A stretch of DNA of 64,000 nt from Parapedobacter sp051400755. Lineage in GTDB: Bacteria > Bacteroidota > Bacteroidia > Sphingobacteriales > Sphingobacteriaceae. Under the pieces are notes generated by a model that did not search any database, had not been told where the DNA came from, and saw only the letters and a program-made list of their open reading frames with translations. Position numbers and translations under genes: made by a program. Location of the stretch: the NCBI RefSeq assembly GCF_051400755.1, contig NZ_JBLFFL010000005.1, positions 62,001 through 126,000 on the forward strand. The letters run 5' to 3'. How positions within the stretch are numbered: the stretch's first letter is position 1; the number at the start of each line of letters is the position of its first letter. Of the stretch, positions 25,119-32,709 are shown one piece after another.

Positions 25119-25227
25119 GAGATGCTAGTCCTAATATAAGCGGCCTTGCGCATTTTTTTTGTTACGGATTGCGGTTCGCAGCAATAAAACGTAATATTGC
25201 TGCGAAGTTAACAACAAAATAGTCAAT

Positions 25228-25800
25228 ATGCAGGATTTCGGTGTCTATTTCGAGTTAGGGTTACAGCATATTCTGGACCTCGCGGGATACGATCATATCC
25301 TCTTTGTGATGGCGCTTTGTTGTACCTATTTTATCCGCGACTGGCGAAAGGTGATCGTGTTGGTCACGGCATTCACCATCGGCCATTCCCTTACCCTAGC
25401 GTTGAGTGTGTTTAATGTTGTCCGGGTGGACACCGGACTGATCGAGTTTCTGATTCCCGTTACCATCGTCATCACGGCGTTCAGCAATGTGGTCAAAAAG
25501 CAGCAGCAGGCTAGCACCGATTGGCTTACCTATGGCTATGCATTGTTTTTCGGCCTCATCCACGGATTGGGGTTTTCCAACTACTTGCGCTCATTGCTGG
25601 GCAAAGCAAGCAGTATCACCGGTCCGTTGTTTGCTTTCAATGTCGGGCTGGAATTGGGCCAACTGGCTATTGTGTTCCTTGTTTTAATGATATCCTGGAT
25701 CGTTACTAGCATCTTTTCCGTATCCCGCCGCGATTGGACGTTTTTCATCTCCGCCGCAATCTTCGGCATTGCGCTGGTCATGGCGTTGGAGCGTTTGTGA
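25228..25800 (+). CDS. HupE/UreJ-family membrane protein
   Basis: The 190-residue protein has about six membrane segments. The family signature 'GLQHILDLAGYDHILFVMAL' starts near residue 11, with a later 'FTIGHSLTLALS' and 'FGLIHGLGFS'; the His and Asp residues in these helices are the presumed nickel-binding or metal-binding positions. HupE and UreJ proteins are nickel permeases or accessory proteins of hydrogenase and urease, but no hydrogenase or urease gene is present here, so the substrate is open. The stop codon TGA begins a 7-bp-repeat string (GTGAATGGTGATCGGTGAT). Confidence 0.88.
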   Translation: MQDFGVYFELGLQHILDLAGYDHILFVMALCCTYFIRDWRKVIVLVTAFTIGHSLTLALSVFNVVRVDTGLIEFLIPVTIVITAFSNVVKKQQQASTDWLTYGYALFFGLIHGLGFSNYLRSLLGKASSITGPLFAFNVGLELGQLAIVFLVLMISWIVTSIFSVSRRDWTFFISAAIFGIALVMALERL

Positions 25801-25820
25801 ATGGTGATCGGTGATCTGTG
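25798..25820 (+). repeat. Left inverted repeat flanking the four-helix-bundle gene
   Basis: GTGATCGGTGATCTGTG (25804-25820) is the inverted counterpart of CACTGACCACCGATCAC (26253-26269), with 15 of 17 matches. Together they bracket the four-helix-bundle gene. Confidence 0.7.
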
Positions 25821-25862
25821 TTGGGTGAATGGCCGTGATGTCTTGTAAATACTAAAGTAAAC

Positions 25863-26222
25863 ATGATATTATCATACAGAGACCTGGACGTTTGGAATAA
25901 CGCAATGAATTTGGTTGAGCTCATTTACAAAAGCACAGGCTCTTTTCCGAGGGAAGAGGTTTATGGATTGACCTCTCAGATTAGAAGGTCTGCGGTGTCT
26001 ATTCCGTCGAATATTGCCGAAGGCTTTATGCGAAAGAATACACGAGAATATCTTCAATTTCTGTATATTGCGCAGGGTTCTTTAGGGGAATTGGATACCC
26101 AGTTGGAAATTGTAAAACGACTGAATTATCTCGATGACTCAACAGCAGTTGATGAAGACATTGAAACCATTCGAAAACAGTTATATGGTTTAATTAATTC
26201 CCTGAAACAACGAATTAAGTAA
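25863..26222 (+). CDS. Four helix bundle protein (S23/IVP family)
   Basis: The 119-residue protein has the family pattern 'YRDLDVWNNAMNLVELIYK', 'FPREEVYGLTSQIRRSAVSI', 'NIAEGFMRKNTREYLQFLY' and 'GSLGELDTQLEIV'. These proteins are encoded in intervening sequences of some bacterial 23S rRNA genes and as stand-alone genes; a related fold is Avd of diversity-generating retroelements. No rRNA gene or reverse transcriptase is nearby. The gene is more AT-rich than its neighbours and is bracketed by inverted repeats, which suggests it arrived as a small cassette between HupE and the M1 peptidase. Function unknown. Confidence 0.88.
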   Translation: MILSYRDLDVWNNAMNLVELIYKSTGSFPREEVYGLTSQIRRSAVSIPSNIAEGFMRKNTREYLQFLYIAQGSLGELDTQLEIVKRLNYLDDSTAVDEDIETIRKQLYGLINSLKQRIK

Positions 26223-26236
26223 TAAACGAAGCTTTA

Positions 26237-26269
26237 ATCACCGACCACCGGTCACTGACCACCGATCAC
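26237..26269 (+). repeat. Right inverted repeat with 7-bp period
   Basis: The sequence runs ATCACCG, ACCACCG, GTCACTG, ACCACCG, ATCAC, an exact 7-bp period ending 11 bp before the M1 peptidase start. Its reverse complement matches the left repeat at 25804-25820. Confidence 0.75.
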
Positions 26270-26280
26270 ATAACAAGAAC

Positions 26281-28620
26281 ATGAAAAAGCTAATCACCAA
26301 ACTTATTCCCATCATCTGCGCCTTGGCCTTCATTTCATTCCAGGCCCAGTCCCAGAATAACCCCGCTTCCAATCACGGCAATAAATTCGAGCAGCTGGGC
26401 ACCTTGTTGAGCGATCCCAATGTATATCGCACGGCTTCCGGTGCTCCGGGACACCAGTATTGGCAGCAAAAGGCCGACTATGTCATCGACGTGGAGGTCG
26501 ACGATGAAAATCAGCGGGTCATCGGTTCCGAAACCATCACGTATACCAACAATTCGCCCGATGCGCTGAGCTACCTGTGGCTGCAACTGGATGAAAACGA
26601 GCACAAGGCCGATGCCGAAAGCAAGAAGTTCGACGAAAGCTCCCTTGGGGAGCAGGTGACCACCAGCCAGCTGCAACAGCTGATCGGTGGCGACAATGAT
26701 TTCGGTGTACAGGTCCTGAAAGTAGCCGATGGCTCGGGCAAGACCCTTCCCTATACCATCAACTATACCATGATGCGGGTAGAGCTGCCCACGGCCCTCA
26801 AGCCCGGCGCCAAGTTTGTGCTTCAGGTCGACTGGCAATACAACATCAGCGACCGCATGGTCCAAAGTGGTCGGGGCGGTTATGAGCATTTTGCTGAAGA
26901 TGATAACTATCTGTATACCATTACTCAATGGTATCCCCGCATGGCGGTCTATTCCGACTTCCAGGGCTGGCAGAACAAGCAATTCACCGGCCGGGGCGAG
27001 TTTGCCCTGGTATTCGGCGATTATAAGGTCAACATCACCGTACCGGCAGATCACATCGTCGGTGCTACCGGCGAATGCCGCAATTATAGCAGCGTGCTCA
27101 CCTCGGCACAGCAGAAGCGGTGGCAGCAGGCGCAGCAGGCAGACGAGCCGGTAGAGATCGTGACGCTGGATGAGGCCAAACAGGCCATGCAAGACAAGGC
27201 CACCGCCAAGGAGACCTGGGTCTATGAAGCCACGAATGTGCGCGACTTTGCCTTTGTGACCTCTCGCCGCCTCGTGTGGGATGCCATGCGTGTCAAAGAA
27301 GGCGTAGAAGGCCATACACCCATGGCCATGTCGTACTATGGTCCCGAGGCGTACCCCCTCTATCGTCCGTATTCCACCAAGGTGGTCGCCCATACGCTCA
27401 AGGTCTACTCCAAGCATACCATCCCCTATCCCTATCCGGTGGCCATTTCAGTAGAAGCTGCCAACGGCATGGAATATCCCATGATCTGCTTCAACTACGG
27501 GCGGGCCGATAAAGACGGTACCTACTCCGAAGCCACCAAATACGGGATGATCGGCGTAATCATCCATGAGGTGGGCCACAATTTCTTCCCCATGATCGTC
27601 AACTCCGATGAGCGGCAGTGGACCTGGATGGACGAGGGGCTCAACACCTTCTGCCAGTTTCTCGCCGAGCAGGAGTGGGACAAGGACTTTCCTTCCCGAC
27701 GCGGGCCTGCCCACAAGATTGTTGATTACATGAAGCTGCCCAAAGATCAATTGGAGCCCATCATGACCAATTCGGAGAACATCGTGCAGTTCGGTCCCAA
27801 TGCCTACGCCAAGCCGGCCACCGCGCTCAACATCCTGCGGGAAACGGTGATGGGTCGGGAACTGTTTGACTATGCCTTCAAGGAATATGCCCGTCGATGG
27901 GCGTTTAAACACCCCACACCCGCTGATCTCTTCCGTACGCTGGAAGACGCCTCGGCGGTAGACCTCGATTGGTTTTGGCGGGGATGGTTTTTCGGCATCG
28001 ACCCGGTAGACATCTCGCTGGATGATGTGCAGCATTTTCAGCCCACGGGTAGCCTGGAAGATGCCCAGGCCGAAGCCAAGGCGGCGTATGAAAAAGACCT
28101 CCAAACGCTAGGGCGCCAGCGCAACATCGAGGAGGGTGTCAATTTTGCCGTTGAGGCCGATACCTCCCTGCAAGATTTCTACAACAAATGGGACCGCTTT
28201 GCCATCGCTGATGAAGACAAACAGGCATTTGAGCAATACTATGAGTCGTTGACGCCGGAGGAAAAAGAACTGTACGAGGGCAAATATCACTTCTACCAGC
28301 TTACCTTCAGCAACAAGGGCGGTTTGGTGATGCCCATTATTCTGCAGTGGACCTTTGCCGACGGCACTACCGAAATGGAACGTATACCGGCCTATATCTG
28401 GCGCAAGAACGAAAGCGAGGTGACCAAGCTCTTTGCCAAAACGAAAGAGGTGACGTCGGTCGTCGTAGACCCGTTGCGGGAGACCGCCGATATCGATGAG
28501 GACAATAATGCTTGGCCACACCGGAATACGCCTACGCGGTTCGAGCTGTTTAAACAGGGTAATGGGCCTGCGCGCGGGGCATCATCCGGACCGAATCCGA
28601 TGCAAAGGGCGAGGCAGTAA
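26281..28620 (+). CDS. M1-family zinc metallopeptidase
   Basis: The 779-residue protein has a signal peptide ending near 'FQAQSQNN', an N-terminal beta domain typical of M1 (aminopeptidase N/LTA4 hydrolase-like) enzymes, and the zinc site 'GVIIHEVGHNFFPMIVNSDE' (HEVGH near 429-433), with the third ligand Glu in 'WTWMDEGLNTFCQ'. A GxMEN-like exopeptidase motif is modified to 'ANGMEYPMI'. A C-terminal helical region and a Gly/Arg-rich tail follow. It should act on peptides in the periplasm or at the surface. The gene has its own start just after the inverted repeat; a hairpin-repeat array begins 11 bp after its stop. Confidence 0.93.
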   Translation: MKKLITKLIPIICALAFISFQAQSQNNPASNHGNKFEQLGTLLSDPNVYRTASGAPGHQYWQQKADYVIDVEVDDENQRVIGSETITYTNNSPDALSYLWLQLDENEHKADAESKKFDESSLGEQVTTSQLQQLIGGDNDFGVQVLKVADGSGKTLPYTINYTMMRVELPTALKPGAKFVLQVDWQYNISDRMVQSGRGGYEHFAEDDNYLYTITQWYPRMAVYSDFQGWQNKQFTGRGEFALVFGDYKVNITVPADHIVGATGECRNYSSVLTSAQQKRWQQAQQADEPVEIVTLDEAKQAMQDKATAKETWVYEATNVRDFAFVTSRRLVWDAMRVKEGVEGHTPMAMSYYGPEAYPLYRPYSTKVVAHTLKVYSKHTIPYPYPVAISVEAANGMEYPMICFNYGRADKDGTYSEATKYGMIGVIIHEVGHNFFPMIVNSDERQWTWMDEGLNTFCQFLAEQEWDKDFPSRRGPAHKIVDYMKLPKDQLEPIMTNSENIVQFGPNAYAKPATALNILRETVMGRELFDYAFKEYARRWAFKHPTPADLFRTLEDASAVDLDWFWRGWFFGIDPVDISLDDVQHFQPTGSLEDAQAEAKAAYEKDLQTLGRQRNIEEGVNFAVEADTSLQDFYNKWDRFAIADEDKQAFEQYYESLTPEEKELYEGKYHFYQLTFSNKGGLVMPIILQWTFADGTTEMERIPAYIWRKNESEVTKLFAKTKEVTSVVVDPLRETADIDEDNNAWPHRNTPTRFELFKQGNGPARGASSGPNPMQRARQ

Positions 28621-28631
28621 TTGGGATGCAG

Positions 28632-28930
28632 GCATTTGATTTGAATCTGGAATCGGTTCGCGTTGCTCCCAATTCCTAGGCTTCAAATCAAACGCCTGCA
28701 TTGGTGGTTTGGGGGTTGAATCTGGAATCGGTTCGCGTTGCTCCCAATTCCTAGGCTTCAAATCAAACGCCTGCATTGGTGGTTTTTGGGGTTGAATCTG
28801 GAATCGGTTGGCTTCGCTCCCAATTCCTAGACTTCAAATCAAACGCCTGCATCGGTGGTTTTGGGGGTGGATTGGAATGGGTTCGCTTCGCTCCCAATTC
28901 CTAGGCTTCATCAAATGCCTGCATCGGTGG
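28632..28930 (+). repeat. Four tandem hairpin-repeat units, second core type
   Basis: Units start about every 75 bp, with CTGGAATCGG or close variants near 28647, 28722, 28798 and 28872. Unit 1 has arms GCAGGCATTTGATTTGAA (about 28629-28646) and TTCAAATCAAACGCCTGC (28682-28699), 17 of 18 complementary. The core is GGAATCGG...CCCAATTCC, where both sides differ from the other core type in a way that keeps pairing. The array begins soon after the M1 peptidase stop and contains no credible gene. Confidence 0.85.
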
Positions 28931-28944
28931 TTTTGGGGGTCGGC

Positions 28945-29023
28945 GATTCAAGTAGTTGCAGACGAAACCTAGGAGACGGCAGCGCAGCGAACCGGATCCA
29001 GTTGAGGAGCAACTGCTTGAATC
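28945..29023 (-). repeat. Inverted single hairpin-repeat unit before the dehydrogenase
   Basis: The arms GATTCAAGTAGTTGC (28945-28959) and GCAACTGCTTGAATC (29009-29023) are complementary in 14 of 15 positions. The core is the GGATCCGG type in opposite orientation to the other copies. It ends 34 bp before the dehydrogenase start and creates a false N-terminal extension of that gene. Confidence 0.85.
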
Positions 29024-29057
29024 AAATGATTCCGGCGGCGTGATTAGTGTCAATAAC

Positions 29058-30137
29058 ATGATTATAACAGAACAGCAGTTAAGGGATTTTACGTATAGCG
29101 TCTTCAAATCCATCGGTTGCTCCGATGCGGATGCAGCATTGGCCACGGATGTACTGGTATCGGCTGACTTGCGCGGTATTGATTCGCATGGCGTCGCCCG
29201 CCTCAGCGGATATGTCCGGCTATGGGAAAACGGTCGGCTCAATCCCGCGCCTACCATCCGCATCGTCCATGAGACGCCCACGACGGCCACGGTAGATGGC
29301 GACGGCGGACTAGGATTGGTCGTTGCCCCGTATGCGATGGATATCGCCATCCAAAAAGCACAGCAATACGGCTCCGGTTGGGTGGCTATTCGTAATTCCA
29401 ACCATTTCGGCATCGCCGCCTTTCACGCCCTCAAGGCGGTGGAGCAGGACATGATCGGCTACGCCATGACCAACGCCAGTCCGCTGGTGGCGCCCACCTT
29501 TTCGTCCGAGCGCTTGCTCGGTACCAACCCCATGTGCTATGCATTCCCGACTGGAAAATATCCGCCGGTCGTGGTCGATATGGCTACTTCGGCAGCAGCC
29601 AACGGCAAGCTGGAGATCGCCGAGCGCACCGGCAAACCCATCCCCGAAGGCTGGGTGCTTGATACCGCAGGGCAGGGGACGACCGATCCTACCGCTGTCA
29701 AACAAGGCGGTGCACTCCTCCCCCTGGGAAGCGACCGTGACCACGGCAGCCACAAAGGATTTTGCCTATCGGCCACCGTGGATATCCTTTCCGGCGTGCT
29801 ATCCGGAGCCAACTACGGTCCCTGGGTACCCCCGTTTGTTGCTTATTTGCAACCCGTCGCCGACCAACCCGGGCAGGGCATCGGCCACTTTGTAGGCGCC
29901 ATGCGGGTAGACGGATTCCGACCGGTCGATGACTTCAAGGCGAATATGGATCAGTGGATCAAGCGGTTCAAGGGCGCTAAGCCAATCGATGAAGAACAAC
30001 GTGTCGTCATTCCCGGTGAGCCGGAAGATCAAGCCGCTCAGCAACGCCGGGAGCAGGGTATTCCACTGGTGCCAAAGGTTGTTGATGACCTGCAAGCGCT
30101 AGCAGAGAAGTTTGGGATTGATTCGTTGACCACCTAA
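29058..30137 (+). CDS. Ldh-family (type 2 malate/L-lactate) dehydrogenase
   Basis: The 359-residue protein belongs to the NAD(P)-dependent Ldh2/MDH2 family of 2-hydroxyacid or imino-acid oxidoreductases. It shows 'DLRGIDSHGVARLSGYV' (conserved Asp-Ser-His), 'NSNHFGIAAFHALKA', 'GTNPMCYAFPTG', 'VVDMATSAAANGKLEIAER' and 'HGSHKGFCLSATVDILSGVLSG'. The substrate may be malate, lactate, ureidoglycolate or a cyclic imino acid and cannot be fixed from sequence. ATG 29058 (MIITEQQLRDF) gives the normal family length; the frame upstream to 28956 is hairpin repeat. Confidence 0.92.
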   Translation: MIITEQQLRDFTYSVFKSIGCSDADAALATDVLVSADLRGIDSHGVARLSGYVRLWENGRLNPAPTIRIVHETPTTATVDGDGGLGLVVAPYAMDIAIQKAQQYGSGWVAIRNSNHFGIAAFHALKAVEQDMIGYAMTNASPLVAPTFSSERLLGTNPMCYAFPTGKYPPVVVDMATSAAANGKLEIAERTGKPIPEGWVLDTAGQGTTDPTAVKQGGALLPLGSDRDHGSHKGFCLSATVDILSGVLSGANYGPWVPPFVAYLQPVADQPGQGIGHFVGAMRVDGFRPVDDFKANMDQWIKRFKGAKPIDEEQRVVIPGEPEDQAAQQRREQGIPLVPKVVDDLQALAEKFGIDSLTT

Positions 30138-30215
30138 AGCTTGCAAACTAACCGTTAAATCGGATTTTGACGATCCTCTACCAGGGTTCGAAGAATAAAT
30201 ACCAAGTGAACCGTA

Positions 30216-31886
30216 TTACCCATCCCCATTCTCCATCCCAAGACACTGTTTCGTCCCTTCGCGGATACTCCGCCAGATCATTTTGAAAAACGAGAAGTCG
30301 CGCGGACGCGGGATATAAACGGTACCCGTATGGTATATCCCGTTAGCATCGGGATTGCTGTCGTTCACCAGAAACCGGTTGGCCAGAAAAGAAGCCAGCT
30401 TTTTCGTCGATCGTCTGCCGTTGTCCCCATCCGATAGCATGTTTAATGTCAAATCATGATAATCCAGCTGCAAGGTGCCGCTCGTGCGGCGATCATCCGC
30501 GGCCATATCAAAGCGCAGCGCATCGATCGCCGCACGCTCAATTTCAACGTTTAGATGAGGCGTGAGCATTCCGTTGAAATGCTGCCCCTCCATAGGGCCG
30601 AGCGTACCCTTATACGTATGCCCACCCAGGCTATCCAACAGGTCAAAGCGAAAGGCAACCGCGAGGTTGCCTGCGCCCATCACCTTCGATCTCACGTCAA
30701 GCAGCATAAAGCGGTTGCGGGCTAAAGCCAATGAGTCGTTGGTTACGTTGCGGATGATGCCATTGGTCGCTTCAAACATCACCGTACCCGCTTTACCCGT
30801 TTTATCACTTACCTCGGTGAAACGGATGTCGAGTCCACTGAATCCTACAGAATCGATCGCAAGCGGCTGTTTCCATTGGAGCAGGCGTTGATGCGGCGAC
30901 TCGCCGATTTTGTTTTCCGGCGGATCCGGCTGCGTCTTATCCTTATAGATGGCGATAGCCCCTGTGTCGATGCGCAAGACCGCGGCCGCAATGGTGCCCG
31001 CTTTCACCCACTGCGCTATGTCAATGCCTGTCAGGCCGATACGCGCGATGGAAATATCGCTGATGTCTTTGGCCCGCTGCATCCGGCGGTAAAATTCCGT
31101 CTTGCTCACGGTGAGTGCATACCGGAGGTTGCGAAGGGCCAGCTCGCGTGTATCCGTATCCAAGCGCAGCGGACCGACATGCAGGTGGTACAAACTGTCT
31201 GCTCGGATCACATCTAACGAATCCGCCTCCAGCAGCATGGCCTTGGCAAACAAAAGGCGGGTTGTATCGCGCAGCGCAGCCGAATCGATCCGCACATGCC
31301 GGATTTCAGCGTTGACGTCCCTTACCTGCACATGCGTGGCGTCCGTATTGTCCGTCAACTCCAGTAGCCCTCCATTGAGCACGATGCGATTCACACGAGT
31401 GCCCTTCAACCTGTCGGAAAATCCTATCAAGGACATTCCGGTATCGGCCGCCGCATCGTCTTCAACGGGCTGCAGGCGGGTCAGCTTCACGCTCGGCGAA
31501 TCAATGAGCAGCGTATTCATGCGCATTTCATTCGACAGCAATAGCCGGAGCATTCCCACGCCCCTGACCTGCAGCCGGCCTATCCGTATTTCATATAATG
31601 TTTTAGGTGCCGTTTGTTGCCCCTTTAGGCGGGTGAATGCAGCCGTGTCGGCAGTCAGTCGAAGGTTCGTGGCGGTTACGTTGCCAGCGAAGAGCGAGAT
31701 CGTTAGGCGGTCATACGTGAGTCGGTAGCGCCCATCGGTTTCGTTGGCAACGAAATCCCTTAATTTGGCCGCTATTTTCGGTTTCCATTGATGATTAATG
31801 GACCAGTTGGTTACAAGGGCGATGATGATCAGGCCGGCAGAGACGCCGATAGTCCACTTCCAAAGAGGTTTCATTACGAGAGGCAA
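30216..31886 (-). CDS. AsmA-like membrane-anchored protein (paralogue 2)
   Basis: The 556-residue protein has the same layout as the protein at 18864-20642: N-terminal membrane segment ('WTIGVSAGLIIIALVTNWSI'), 'YRLTYDRLTISLFAGNVTAT', beta-rich body with 'EFYRRMQRAKDI' (compare 'EFYKRQKAAKDM'), 'KIGESPHQRLLQWKQPLAID' and C-terminal 'NDSNPDANGIYH' plus 'SFFKMIWRSIREGTKQCLG'. These match the paralogue block by block. Its role, perhaps in outer-membrane lipid movement, is inferred only from the AsmA resemblance. The gene is alone on the minus strand, convergent with the dehydrogenase. Confidence 0.75.
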   Translation of the reverse strand: MPLVMKPLWKWTIGVSAGLIIIALVTNWSINHQWKPKIAAKLRDFVANETDGRYRLTYDRLTISLFAGNVTATNLRLTADTAAFTRLKGQQTAPKTLYEIRIGRLQVRGVGMLRLLLSNEMRMNTLLIDSPSVKLTRLQPVEDDAAADTGMSLIGFSDRLKGTRVNRIVLNGGLLELTDNTDATHVQVRDVNAEIRHVRIDSAALRDTTRLLFAKAMLLEADSLDVIRADSLYHLHVGPLRLDTDTRELALRNLRYALTVSKTEFYRRMQRAKDISDISIARIGLTGIDIAQWVKAGTIAAAVLRIDTGAIAIYKDKTQPDPPENKIGESPHQRLLQWKQPLAIDSVGFSGLDIRFTEVSDKTGKAGTVMFEATNGIIRNVTNDSLALARNRFMLLDVRSKVMGAGNLAVAFRFDLLDSLGGHTYKGTLGPMEGQHFNGMLTPHLNVEIERAAIDALRFDMAADDRRTSGTLQLDYHDLTLNMLSDGDNGRRSTKKLASFLANRFLVNDSNPDANGIYHTGTVYIPRPRDFSFFKMIWRSIREGTKQCLGMENGDG

Positions 31887-31929
31887 CGCCCGGGAAGCTC
31901 AAATGTTTGAGCTTAATCACTAACCACCA

Positions 31930-32370
31930 TCACAAATCCCCGATCGTCAGCCGCTTCTCCTTATTAATAATATCCGCTATGCTCGTATCGTTGAGGATCT
32001 GGAGCATCGCATCACGTACATCCACGAAGGTATCCCGGATACCACAAACCTCTTCCGATTTGCATTCATCACAGCCCCGGTAGAAGTTGAGGCTCACACA
32101 GGGCAGCAGCGCGATGGGGCCATCGATGAGCCGCATGACTTGCGACAGCCGGATATCTTCCGGAGCTTTGTTAAGGCTATAGCCACCGCCAGCACCCTTT
32201 TTGCTATACAAAATGCCCGCATTGCGCATTTCCAGTAGGATTTGTTCCAGGAATTTCTTGGGGATCCGTTCCGCCTCGGCGATGCGCAAGATCTGCATCG
32301 GCTCTTGGCCATAATTTCTGCCCAAAACAACCAGCGCTTTAATGGCGTATTTCGTCTTTTTGGATAACAT
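31930..32370 (-). CDS. Rrf2-family transcriptional regulator with cysteine cluster
   Basis: The 146-residue protein has the Rrf2 winged helix ('SKKTKYAIKALVVLGRNYG', 'IPKKFLEQILLEMRNAGIL', 'SKKGAGGGYSLNK'), followed by a Cys-rich loop 'LLPCVSLNFYRGCDECKS...VCGI' with four Cys around residues 94-113. Cys-containing members such as IscR and NsrR bind an Fe-S cluster and sense redox state or iron; this is likely here. Two -7 boxes lie upstream (32400-32407 and 32418-32425). It is divergent from the DUF6266 genes across a regulatory region. The stop codon TGA begins the 7-bp-repeat-like TGATGGTGGTTAGTGATT. Confidence 0.88.
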   Translation of the reverse strand: MLSKKTKYAIKALVVLGRNYGQEPMQILRIAEAERIPKKFLEQILLEMRNAGILYSKKGAGGGYSLNKAPEDIRLSQVMRLIDGPIALLPCVSLNFYRGCDECKSEEVCGIRDTFVDVRDAMLQILNDTSIADIINKEKRLTIGDL

Positions 32371-32399
32371 CCCTGATTATTAGAGGTTTCACTTTGCTG

Positions 32400-32425
32400 C
32401 AAAGGTACGAATATTTGCAAAGATA
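32400..32425 (-). promoter_or_regulatory. Two -7 boxes upstream of the Rrf2 gene
   Basis: On the minus strand TACCTTTG (32400-32407) and TATCTTTG (32418-32425) both match TAnnTTTG, 18 bp apart. Either could start the Rrf2 transcript, with a leader of roughly 25-45 bases. Confidence 0.5.
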
Positions 32426-32522
32426 CCACTCCGCCCCAGACATTTTCAGGAACGATGGCCATGTTCCTCTCACAAAGAATTATTAATAAATAATATAGAG
32501 TCAATAAAAATGTTATATTTTA

Positions 32523-32570
32523 TCGTCTTTTATTCGTCTATATATCGTCATTTAATCGTCTTTTGGACGA
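32523..32570 (+). promoter_or_regulatory. Four TCGTC motifs phased at 11 bp, plus an inverted copy
   Basis: TCGTC occurs at 32523, 32534, 32545 and 32556, spaced exactly 11 bp, and its complement GACGA at 32566-32570. The exact helical phasing places every motif on the same DNA face, as expected of a cooperative operator. It lies between the divergent Rrf2 and DUF6266 genes. Confidence 0.5.
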
Positions 32571-32666
32571 TAACTAGATATTCAATTGACTATCATCAGT
32601 ACCTATATTATAAAATTCAACTAATTTTTAGATCATTTATGTATCATTTTTTATTAGAAAAAAGTG

Positions 32667-32674
32667 TACATTTG
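32667..32674 (+). promoter_or_regulatory. TACATTTG -7 box for the DUF6266 pair
   Basis: TACATTTG matches TAnnTTTG and lies 35 bp before ATG 32710. A leader of about 30 bases is predicted. The TCGTC array is about 100 bp upstream. Confidence 0.5.
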
Positions 32675-32709
32675 GTTGGCGTCCGTTAGGACATCAATAA
32701 TAACCGCTT

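Noticed and set aside
25863..26222. Avd subunit of a diversity-generating retroelement, or a 23S rRNA intervening sequence
   Set aside because: No reverse transcriptase, template/variable repeat pair or rRNA sequence is nearby.
24026..28930. Integron attC cassette array
   Set aside because: The hairpins recall attC, but there is no integrase, no cassette gene between units, no clear RYYYAAC/GTTRRRY ends, and spacers are copies of each other.
28956..29057. N-terminal extension of the Ldh-type dehydrogenase
   Set aside because: It is the inverted hairpin unit translated; family members start at the MIITEQQL position.
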